From an uncultured Treponema sp. (GTDB taxonomy: Bacteria > Spirochaetota > Spirochaetia > Treponematales > Treponemataceae), in contig CALAUH010000269.1 in assembly GCA_937892225.1 (NCBI GenBank), forward strand, positions 1 to 19,246: a DNA stretch of 19,246 nucleotides, written 5' to 3'. Of the stretch, positions 7,121 to 12,967 are shown piece after piece. Under the pieces are notes generated by a model. The model made no database searches and had not been told where the DNA came from. It saw only the letters and a program-made list of their open reading frames with translations. The position numbers and the translations under genes are program-made. Every line of letters starts with the position of its first letter. The first letter of the stretch is position 1.

Positions 7121-7672
7121 ATGGATAATAATAATGCATTAATTCCAGGTTTTGATACTGAAAAAGATGACAGTTTAACAATAAACCTTAGAAAAGCTGA
7201 AAATGTAAAAAACGGACTCTTTATTTATTTAAGTGGTTACATAGATACATACAATTCTGGTTATTTTCAGAAAAAAATTACACAGGTAATAGAAGCTGGT
7301 TTTATTAACTTAATTTTTAACTGTTCATCATTAAATTACGTATCTTCTACAGGTATTGGTTCTTTTACTGTTTTCTTAAAGATGGTAAAACCAAAAGGCG
7401 GAGATATCGTTCTTCTTGAAATCCAGCCAAAAGTATATGAAGTTTTCCAGTTATTAGGATTTTCACAATTCTTTAACATCAAGAGTACAGCAGATGAAGC
7501 TATAGCTTTTTTCTCTGAAGGTACTATAGAAACATCTTCAATTTTCCCATTAGTTATTTCATGTCCTGTTTGTTCTAAAAAATTAAGAGCAATGCGATCT
7601 GGAAGATTCAGATGTTCAGGATGTAAATCTATATTAGCCATAAATGATTCTGGAGAAGTAACATTAGGATAA
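7121..7672 (+). CDS. STAS-domain (anti-anti-sigma-like) protein with C-terminal zinc ribbon
   Basis: Residues about 20-130 form a STAS domain of the SpoIIAA/RsbV type: LFIYLSGYIDTYNSGYFQKK, INLIFNCSSLNYVSSTGIGS and VYEVFQLLGFSQFFNI. The phospho-acceptor loop reads VSSTGIG (74-80); aligned with the D-S-S-G of SpoIIAA, Thr77 occupies the phosphorylated position, so control by a serine/threonine kinase and a PP2C phosphatase is plausible. Residues 145-183 add a treble-clef or ribbon with CPVC (148-151) and CSGC (165-168), expected to bind one zinc. The gene stands alone with its own promoter and a strong terminator. Inference: a partner-switching regulator whose zinc ribbon contacts protein or nucleic acid. 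The kinase and phosphatase are not in the window. Domains confident, target unknown. Confidence 0.92.
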   Translation: MDNNNALIPGFDTEKDDSLTINLRKAENVKNGLFIYLSGYIDTYNSGYFQKKITQVIEAGFINLIFNCSSLNYVSSTGIGSFTVFLKMVKPKGGDIVLLEIQPKVYEVFQLLGFSQFFNIKSTADEAIAFFSEGTIETSSIFPLVISCPVCSKKLRAMRSGRFRCSGCKSILAINDSGEVTLG

Positions 7673-7677
7673 TTTTC

Positions 7678-7697
7678 TGCGGATAACTTGTGGATAA
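7678..7697 (+). promoter_or_regulatory. DnaA-box-like pair, left cluster
   Basis: Two 9-mers in the same orientation, TGCGGATAA (7678-7686, one mismatch) and TGTGGATAA (7689-7697, exact reverse complement of the consensus TTATCCACA), with starts 11 bp apart. They lie just after the STAS stop codon. Seen directly; binding by DnaA is inferred. Confidence 0.55.
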
Positions 7698-7706
7698 CTT
7701 TAAAAA

Positions 7707-7743
7707 AAGTACTTTTTATTAAAAATTCTTTTAAAAAGTACTT
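7707..7743. repeat. 12-bp inverted repeat, each arm itself palindromic
   Basis: AAGTACTTTTTA (7707-7718) and TAAAAAGTACTT (7732-7743) are perfect reverse complements with a 13-nt AT-only spacer. Each arm is built on the palindrome AAAGTACTTT, so the element can be read as two protein-binding sites about 25 bp apart or as one long hairpin. It lies between the left DnaA-like boxes and the terminator. Confidence 0.55.
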
Positions 7744-7760
7744 GACATATTTTTTAAGCA

Positions 7761-7799
7761 AATAGGTGAAAAAACATTGATTTTTTCACCTATTTTTTT
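7761..7799 (+). terminator. Rho-independent terminator of the STAS gene
   Basis: A perfect 14-bp stem (7761-7774 with 7781-7794; core ATAGGTGA / TCACCTAT) and 6-nt loop are followed by a T run to 7799. It is read rightward, about 90 nt after the stop codon at 7672. Confidence 0.9.
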
Positions 7800-7848
7800 A
7801 TATTACAAGGAAATAGCGTCTTTTTTATAATAATTACAAATTTAAAAA

Positions 7849-7868
7849 CAAACTAGAATTCCAGTTTG
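7849..7868. repeat. 20-bp near-perfect palindrome centred on GAATTC
   Basis: CAAACT at 7849-7854 and AGTTTG at 7863-7868 flank AGAATTCC; only one symmetric base pair breaks the palindrome. It lies in the AT-rich gene-free stretch between the two groups of DnaA-box-like sites. It could be an operator for the downstream gene; nothing in the window identifies the protein. Confidence 0.4.
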
Positions 7869-7902
7869 AAATAAAAATAACACTATTTTGTGTAGTATAA
7901 AT

Positions 7903-7943
7903 TGTGGATAACTTGTGGATATATGGTGAATACTTGTGGAAAA
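7903..7943 (+). promoter_or_regulatory. DnaA-box-like array, right cluster
   Basis: TGTGGATAA (7903-7911, exact), TGTGGATAT (7914-7922, one mismatch) and TGTGGAAAA (7935-7943, one mismatch) lie in the same orientation. A degenerate copy GGTGAATAC (7925-7933, 6/9) fills the gap at the same 11-bp phase. Linkers are CT-rich (ACT), so the basic unit is an 11-mer. Together with the left pair, five near-consensus boxes flank about 200 bp of very AT-rich DNA. It could be origin-like, DnaA-titrating, or a DnaA-responsive regulator of the gene at 7987. Confidence 0.6.
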
Positions 7944-7951
7944 ACAAAATC

Positions 7952-7980
7952 TTTTCACTCTTTAAATTTTTCACTATAAT
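7952..7980 (+). promoter_or_regulatory. Promoter of the polyprenyl synthase operon, probably leaderless
   Basis: TTTTCA (7952-7957), 17-nt spacer, TATAAT (7975-7980): 4/6 and 6/6. Only six bases separate the -10 box from the ATG at 7987, so the expected transcript start falls on or next to the start codon. Confidence 0.6.
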
Positions 7981-7986
7981 AGCGTT

Positions 7987-9027
7987 ATGGAAAATGCATT
8001 CACAAAACGCCTTGAAAAAATAGAGAAAGCCCTTAATTCAGCTCTTAATATGAATTATGATTCTGAATGGAAACTTGCAACATTCGGAAATCTTTCTGAC
8101 AGTGTAAAAAGAGCTCATATACAGAATTTAATTGAACCAAATAAAAACTTAATAGATTTGGGCGGTAAAAGATGGAGACCTTTATTTCTTATACTCTGCT
8201 ATGAATTTGCAGCAAACAAAAATCAAAACCATCTTCCAGAAGATTTGGCATATAAACTTACATCACTTGTAGAATTTGCGCATACAGCCAGTTTAATTCA
8301 TGATGATATAGAAGATTCAGCTGATTTCAGACGCGGACAACCGGCTGCTCATATAAAATACGGTATTGATACAGCAACAAACTGTGCAGACTGGCTTTAT
8401 TTTCAATCAACAGTTTGTATAGACAGAATGGAATTATTACCAGAAACTAAACTTTCTCTATATCAGATTTATTCTAAAGAAATGCGCCGTCTTTTATTAG
8501 GACAGGCAATGGATATAAACTGGCATAGACAGAAAGATTTTTTCCCTACTATTGATGCATATAATTCAATGGTAAAATGTAAGACTGGAACATTAGCAAG
8601 TTTAGCATGTCAGGTTGGTTTAATAGCCGGCGGCGATAATCTTGAAACTGCATCTCGTTTTGGAGAAGTTGCAGCAAATATTGGAATAGGATTTCAAATC
8701 ATAGATGATATATTAAATCTTACAAAAGGAAATCCTGGTAAAAAACGCGGAGATGATATAGTCGAAGGTAAAAAAAGTTTACCGATTCTTCTTCACATAA
8801 AAAAATATCCGGAAGATAAAAAACAACTTTCTTTATTAATGGAAAAAGCTGCAAAAGAAGGAATAGAAAGTCCTGCAATTGAAGAATGTATTCAATTATT
8901 ACAGAAAAGCGGTTGTATTCAGGATGCACAGAATCTTGGAATTCAATTAATAAAAGAAAACTGCAATTTATTCGGAGATGCACCATTGATTTCACAATTA
9001 TTCGAATCAATGATACCACAAGATTAA
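7987..9027 (+). CDS. Trans-polyprenyl (all-E) diphosphate synthase
   Basis: Adds isopentenyl diphosphate to an allylic primer, building polyprenyl diphosphates for quinone-like or carrier lipids. Seen: GGKRWRP (59-65), first Asp-rich motif DDIED at 106-110 followed by FRRG (114-117), KTGTLASLAC (199-208) and second Asp-rich region FQIIDDILN (236-244). Here the usual last Asp of DDxxD is Asn244, a change found in some family members. The residues 4 and 5 before the first motif are small (Ser, Ala), not aromatic as in farnesyl synthases, which hints at products longer than C15. The length (346 aa) is slightly above FPP synthase. There is no Shine-Dalgarno site; TATAAT ends 6 nt before the ATG, pointing to a leaderless mRNA. 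The TPR gene follows after 12 bp. Family sure, chain length inferred. Confidence 0.94.
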   Translation: MENAFTKRLEKIEKALNSALNMNYDSEWKLATFGNLSDSVKRAHIQNLIEPNKNLIDLGGKRWRPLFLILCYEFAANKNQNHLPEDLAYKLTSLVEFAHTASLIHDDIEDSADFRRGQPAAHIKYGIDTATNCADWLYFQSTVCIDRMELLPETKLSLYQIYSKEMRRLLLGQAMDINWHRQKDFFPTIDAYNSMVKCKTGTLASLACQVGLIAGGDNLETASRFGEVAANIGIGFQIIDDILNLTKGNPGKKRGDDIVEGKKSLPILLHIKKYPEDKKQLSLLMEKAAKEGIESPAIEECIQLLQKSGCIQDAQNLGIQLIKENCNLFGDAPLISQLFESMIPQD

Positions 9028-9039
9028 GCTGGGAATTTA

Positions 9040-9549
9040 ATGACAGAACGTTCAGACACACTAAATAATCAGGCAATAATTCTCGCTTCAGATGGAGACT
9101 ATCCAGGTGCAATTGCATGTTTTAAACGTGCCATAATCATAGAAAAAAATAATTATCTTTTATGGTACAACCTTGGTGTTACATACAGAGACAGCGGCGA
9201 TTTAACAAAAGCAGAACAGGCACTTGAAAAAGCATATCAGATAAACCCGGAAAATGAAGATGTTATTGAAGCACTTGCAACACTCTTTCTTCAGGAAAAG
9301 AAATATCAGGAAACAATGTATTATTGTCTTCAGGGATTAAACTTAAATCCGAACAATGCACATTTCTGGAATTTAGAAGGCGTAATACATTTTCAAGAAG
9401 AAAACTATGGAATGGCAGCAGAATATTTTGAAGTTGCAGTTTCAATAAATCCCTATTACGAAGATGCCCTTTATAACTTAAAAGACACCTACGCAGAACT
9501 GGGAAATAAATTTGGCGTTGAAGAATTAAACAAAAGACTTCTACATTAA
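9040..9549 (+). CDS. TPR-repeat protein
   Basis: 169 aa made almost wholly of tetratricopeptide repeats, four in order: residues about 5-38 (NNQAIILASDGDYPGAIACF), 39-72 (LWYNLGVTYRDSGDLTKAEQ), 73-106 and 107-140 (FWNLEGVIHFQEENYGMAAE), each with the typical W/Y-x-x-L-G/A and P spacing, then a partial capping helix. There is no signal peptide or TM segment, so it is likely a cytosolic scaffold for protein-protein contacts. GGGA lies about 6 nt before ATG. It sits 12 bp after the polyprenyl synthase and is probably co-transcribed with it. Its last three codons overlap the end of cheB on the other strand by 9 bp. The partner protein is unknown. Confidence 0.9.
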   Translation: MTERSDTLNNQAIILASDGDYPGAIACFKRAIIIEKNNYLLWYNLGVTYRDSGDLTKAEQALEKAYQINPENEDVIEALATLFLQEKKYQETMYYCLQGLNLNPNNAHFWNLEGVIHFQEENYGMAAEYFEVAVSINPYYEDALYNLKDTYAELGNKFGVEELNKRLLH

Positions 9550-10728
9550 ATGTTCACGGGCAAGTTTATTAATTTCAAAGGCAATTGAACCAAGAGGAAC
9601 CTGTTTCTGTACAGCCCCAAGTTCAAATGCAACTTTCGGCATTCCATAAACAATGCAGGAATCTTTATCCTGACCAAGAGTCCATGCACCTTTTTTACGC
9701 ATTTCTGCAAGTTGAGCAGCTCCGTCACGGCCCATTCCAGTCATAATAACTCCGAGTGCTCTGTTACCATAACTTTTTGCAACTGATTCAAATAAAACAT
9801 CACAAGAAGGACGATGGCCATTTCTAGGATCATCATCAGTAAATTTTATATATCCGTACATGCCTTTCTTTTCTACAGTTAGATGATGAGCACCCTGAGC
9901 AATATAAATATGACCAGACTCTAATTTTTCACCATCTTTTGCCTCTGTAACAGGAAGAGGACACAACGAATTCAAGCTCTGAGCAAATTCAGCAGTAAAA
10001 CCTGCAGGCATATGCTGAACAACAAGAATCGGCTGATGTAATTTAGGATCAAGATATCTGAAAACTTCCCTTAAAGCACTTGGACCACCAGTTGAAACAC
10101 CAATTGCAATAACCTCAATTGCGCCACCATCTCTTTCCGGTACAATAATAATCGGTTCTTTTGGTTTAGAAGGCATCCAGGCTGTTAATGGCTGTAAATC
10201 ATTTTGAGAAAGAGAAGCTTCTTCACCTTTCTTCTGGGCAACAAACCTTGCAGCTTCCCTTAATTTTATCTGATGTAAAAAATATTCAGGATCAGGAACT
10301 TTTTTACCATTCAAAAATGCCTGAGTTCTACCATATGCTGCAACATATTCAATAATTTCACTTGAAACATCAGTAATCTTTAATGATGAAGAACCTCCAC
10401 CCGGCTTTGTAATAAAATCTGCAGCACCAAGTTCAATACATTTCATTGTAACAAAGGCGCCTTTTTTTGCAATTGAAGACAAAATGATTACAGGAATACG
10501 AATTCCTCTTTGTTTACAAACAGCAAGAAATTCAAGTCCATTCATTTTTGGCATTTCTATATCAAGAAGAATTACATCTGGACGAATATTCTCAAGTTTT
10601 TCTAATAAATCTACACCGTTTTCTGCTTTAGCAATTACTTCAAAACCATCAACTTCTTCTATTATTTTTGAAATAATATTTCGCATCAAAGCTGAATCAT
10701 CACAAATTACTACTGAAATTTTATCCAT
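9541..10728 (-). CDS. cheB: Chemotaxis response regulator / protein-glutamate methylesterase
   Basis: Demethylates (and deamidates) chemoreceptors, resetting sensitivity after CheA phosphorylates it. The receiver domain (about 4-120) has the acidic pair D10-D11, phospho-acceptor Asp56 in LLDIEMP and Lys108 in FITKPG. After a long linker (about 120-200, Glu/Lys-rich) comes the methylesterase domain with the expected triad: Ser212 in GVSTGG, His239 in VVQHMP, Asp339 in MTGMGRDG. At 395 aa it is longer than enterobacterial CheB (about 350), with the extra length in the linker. I chose the ATG at 10728 because AGGGA lies 7 nt upstream; a TTG two codons earlier would start inside that spacing. It follows cheR by 20 bp and overlaps the TPR gene tail to tail. 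Confidence 0.96.
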   Translation of the reverse strand: MDKISVVICDDSALMRNIISKIIEEVDGFEVIAKAENGVDLLEKLENIRPDVILLDIEMPKMNGLEFLAVCKQRGIRIPVIILSSIAKKGAFVTMKCIELGAADFITKPGGGSSSLKITDVSSEIIEYVAAYGRTQAFLNGKKVPDPEYFLHQIKLREAARFVAQKKGEEASLSQNDLQPLTAWMPSKPKEPIIIVPERDGGAIEVIAIGVSTGGPSALREVFRYLDPKLHQPILVVQHMPAGFTAEFAQSLNSLCPLPVTEAKDGEKLESGHIYIAQGAHHLTVEKKGMYGYIKFTDDDPRNGHRPSCDVLFESVAKSYGNRALGVIMTGMGRDGAAQLAEMRKKGAWTLGQDKDSCIVYGMPKVAFELGAVQKQVPLGSIAFEINKLAREHLM

Positions 10729-10748
10729 AAACAAATCCCTTTTTATAA

Positions 10749-11564
10749 TTATTTTTTATGATATAAACAAGCCCATTCTGTTTTTAAAAATTCAAAATTT
10801 GTTTTCATACCGAACAATGATTCTGAATGACCGATAAAAAGATAAGAATCATTTGCCATAGAATTATAAAAACGATTGATTACATCTAATTGTGCCGGTT
10901 CATCAAAATAAATTAAAACATTTCTGCAAAATACAACATCAAGATTTCTAGCACCTGAATCATTCTTTAAATTATGATAGTCAAAACGGACAGTATCCAT
11001 TATTTCTTTTTTAATCTGATAACCGCCGTCTACCTTAGTAAAATATTTTTTAAGATAATTTTCCGGAATACCATCAATTTTAGAATCTGCATAAAAACCT
11101 TTTTGACCTACCATTAATGATTTTAACGAAATATCTGAAGCGGTAATCTGAAACGTAAAACCTAACGGACAGATCTCTTTCATTAACATTGCAATAGTAT
11201 AAGGTTCCTCTCCAGTTGAACAACCTGCACTCCAGATTTTAATAACCCGGTCTGTTCCCGAAGCTTTTTTTCTTTCTGCAACATGAGGAATAACATAATT
11301 AACAAAAGCATCAAAATGAGGCTGGTTTCTGAAAAAACGTGTAAGATTAGTCGTAACTGAATCCAGCATATATTTCATTTCTTCAGAATTTTTGGTAACT
11401 ATTGAATAATATTCCTGAGGAGTTTTAAGATTTTTAACACGTAAAATCTCTTTAATTCGGCTGTCTAAAATAGAACGGTTCGTTCCATAAAAAGTAATTC
11501 CACTTTCTTTGTAAATAAGAGAACGAAACATTTCAAAGTCTGCATCTGTAAGTATATCTGGCAT
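10749..11564 (-). CDS. cheR: Chemoreceptor glutamate methyltransferase
   Basis: Methylates receptor glutamates using S-adenosylmethionine, opposing CheB. The N-terminal helical domain (about 5-80) ends in TTNLTRFFRNQPHF, the CheR arginine-rich face. The SAM-binding motif is WSAGCSTGEEPYTIAM (111-126), followed by ASDIS (142-146) and the conserved CRNVLIYF (213-220) and FIGHSES (243-249). The 271-aa length is normal. The ATG has no ribosome site; a perfect TATAAT ends 8 nt before it, so the transcript is leaderless or nearly so. cheB follows after 20 bp, forming an adaptation operon apart from other che genes. Confidence 0.96.
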   Translation of the reverse strand: MPDILTDADFEMFRSLIYKESGITFYGTNRSILDSRIKEILRVKNLKTPQEYYSIVTKNSEEMKYMLDSVTTNLTRFFRNQPHFDAFVNYVIPHVAERKKASGTDRVIKIWSAGCSTGEEPYTIAMLMKEICPLGFTFQITASDISLKSLMVGQKGFYADSKIDGIPENYLKKYFTKVDGGYQIKKEIMDTVRFDYHNLKNDSGARNLDVVFCRNVLIYFDEPAQLDVINRFYNSMANDSYLFIGHSESLFGMKTNFEFLKTEWACLYHKK

Positions 11565-11572
11565 GATATTTA

Positions 11573-11600
11573 ATTATACACCATAAAATCAAATTTGCAA
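11573..11600 (-). promoter_or_regulatory. Predicted promoter of cheR-cheB
   Basis: Minus-strand TTGCAA (11595-11600), 16-nt spacer, TATAAT (11573-11578): 4/6 and 6/6. The -10 box is 8 nt from the cheR ATG. The same TTGCAA-16 nt arrangement precedes the left-edge lipoprotein. It lies just beyond the terminator of the preceding lipoprotein. Confidence 0.55.
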
Positions 11601-11642
11601 AAAAAAATGACGTACAGTAAAACATAAACTGCACGCCATTTT
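11599..11642 (-). terminator. Rho-independent terminator of the 11665-12282 lipoprotein
   Basis: Minus-strand arms at 11628-11642 and 11604-11618 pair over 15 bp, including two G-U pairs (core GCGTGCAGT / ACTGTACGT), with a 9-nt loop, then a run of T. A further small palindrome CTAATC-A-GATTAG (11651-11663) sits just after the stop codon. Strong call. Confidence 0.9.
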
Positions 11643-11664
11643 ATAAAAGTCTAATCAGATTAGA

Positions 11665-12282
11665 TTATTCTTTACCTTCCATGAGCTTATCTACAGCAGC
11701 CTGTACAAGAATCTGTGTAATAAGATTTGTTAAGTTTTCTGCAGAAAGAGCATCTTTAGATAATAATGTATATTGACTTCCTTTAGCAGTATTTTTAATA
11801 CATTCAGGCATTGCATCTTCTTCAAGATTTCCAAATAATGCAATTGTAGTCCACATTGAAGCACTCATTTTAAAGCCTGTTGAAGTATCTGAATTAAATG
11901 CATCATTATCTGCCCAGTTTTTTACAAAATAACATGAAGATGTTGCTTCAGATAAGATTTTTGCTACTAAATTTGTATCTGAACCAGCTGCAGGGATAAG
12001 AATTGCTGTTAAACCAGGCTGAATACTACTAACTAATTCACCTTGGTTATCAAACAAAGAATTTTGTCTGATTTTTGAAGAAGACAATCCTTCTTCTGAA
12101 TAAATTAAATAACAGTCAAATGCAATAGGTGTACTTGAACTTGAACTATTTAATTCAATTGTTTTAAGATACCAAGTATCATAAGTTGTCTTCATAACTT
12201 CATTCATTGCTTCACAGCTTGATAAAGCAAAAATACCTAATCCCAATAACAAAACACTTAATAATTTTGTAATTCTTTTCAT
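11665..12282 (-). CDS. Lipoprotein of unknown function
   Basis: 205 aa. The signal peptide ends LSSC, so Cys23 is the predicted lipidation site; the mature part is about 183 aa. No known domain recognised. It is rich in Ser/Thr/Asn, with SSSSS near residue 47-51, and ends in a short helix (about 178-200). It has an excellent AAGGAG ribosome site about 7 nt from ATG, a near-consensus promoter and its own strong terminator, so it is a single-gene unit and may be abundantly made. Alternatives cannot be separated from sequence alone. Confidence 0.88.
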   Translation of the reverse strand: MKRITKLLSVLLLGLGIFALSSCEAMNEVMKTTYDTWYLKTIELNSSSSSTPIAFDCYLIYSEEGLSSSKIRQNSLFDNQGELVSSIQPGLTAILIPAAGSDTNLVAKILSEATSSCYFVKNWADNDAFNSDTSTGFKMSASMWTTIALFGNLEEDAMPECIKNTAKGSQYTLLSKDALSAENLTNLITQILVQAAVDKLMEGKE

Positions 12283-12340
12283 AAAAAAGCTCCTTAAAAA
12301 TATATATAATTATATAACACTTTTTTCTAAATATAGGCTA

Positions 12341-12369
12341 ATTATAAACTAGGGTTTTCTAAAAGTCAA
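12341..12369 (-). promoter_or_regulatory. Strong promoter of the 11665-12282 lipoprotein
   Basis: Minus-strand TTGACT (12364-12369), 17-nt spacer, TATAAT (12341-12346): 5/6 and 6/6, the best sigma-70-like match in the window. The leader is about 50 nt, entirely AT-rich until the AAGGAG site. Confidence 0.65.
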
Positions 12370-12403
12370 AATAATTATCTATACAATGTATATAAAGAAT
12401 TAA

Positions 12404-12967
12404 TTAATTTTCAGGAGAAAACAGTTTATACTGACCTTCTTCCAAATCAACTGGTAAAGAATATTGCCCAAAAGAAAGTCTTTTTAAAGAAACTACTTTA
12501 TTTCCAACAGCAGTAAACATTCTTTTTATCTGATGGAATTTTCCTTCTGTAATTTTTACAAGACATGTATAAGATGATAAAAAATCAACCTGTGCTGGTA
12601 AGGATTTCTGTTCTTCCGCTTTTTTTTCTGAAGGAAGGATTACTCCTTCTGCAAATTTTTTCGTATATTCTTTTACATCTTCTTCCAAAACTTCTTTTTC
12701 CAGCTGAACAAGATAAGTTTTTACTATTGAACTTTCTGGATTAGTAAGTCTATGTGAAAATTCTCCGTCGTCAGTTATTAAAAGAAGACCGGTTGTATCA
12801 CAATCTAAACGTCCGACAGTATGTAATTTTTTACCGCGTTTTGGTTTTTGAACGAGTAACTGTAATTCTGATGATAAAAGTGAAAAAACTGTTTTATGAC
12901 TGTCGGAAACTGCACTGCATACATAACCGGCAGGTTTATTCATTAAAATATAAATATTAGATTCCAT
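12404..12967 (-). CDS. RsuA/RluE-type pseudouridine synthase lacking the S4 domain
   Basis: Isomerises a single uridine in rRNA. Seen: ILMNKPAGYVCS (7-18), the catalytic GRLDCDTTGLLLITDDG (52-68, nucleophile Asp55) and EGKFHQIKRMF (141-151), all typical of the RsuA/RluB/RluE/RluF branch. At 187 aa it starts directly at the catalytic domain with no N-terminal S4 domain, like RluE and unlike RsuA, so whether the target is 16S or 23S rRNA is open. Its first 11 nt (ATG to TAA) overlap the end of the upstream secreted-protein gene and the ribosome site is weak, so translation is probably coupled. Confidence 0.93.
   Translation of the reverse strand: MESNIYILMNKPAGYVCSAVSDSHKTVFSLLSSELQLLVQKPKRGKKLHTVGRLDCDTTGLLLITDDGEFSHRLTNPESSIVKTYLVQLEKEVLEEDVKEYTKKFAEGVILPSEKKAEEQKSLPAQVDFLSSYTCLVKITEGKFHQIKRMFTAVGNKVVSLKRLSFGQYSLPVDLEEGQYKLFSPEN

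Noticed and set aside
7742..7747. Perfect TTGACA as a -35 element
   Set aside because: No acceptable -10 box lies 15-19 nt downstream; the sequence there is the base of the terminator stem.
7336..7761. 141-aa open frame on the minus strand across the STAS gene
   Set aside because: It mirrors the coding frame of a clear STAS/zinc-ribbon protein, has no ribosome site and reads through the DnaA-box and inverted-repeat region.
8720..9118. Minus-strand open frame across the end of the polyprenyl synthase and TPR gene
   Set aside because: Opposes two recognised genes and has no start signal.
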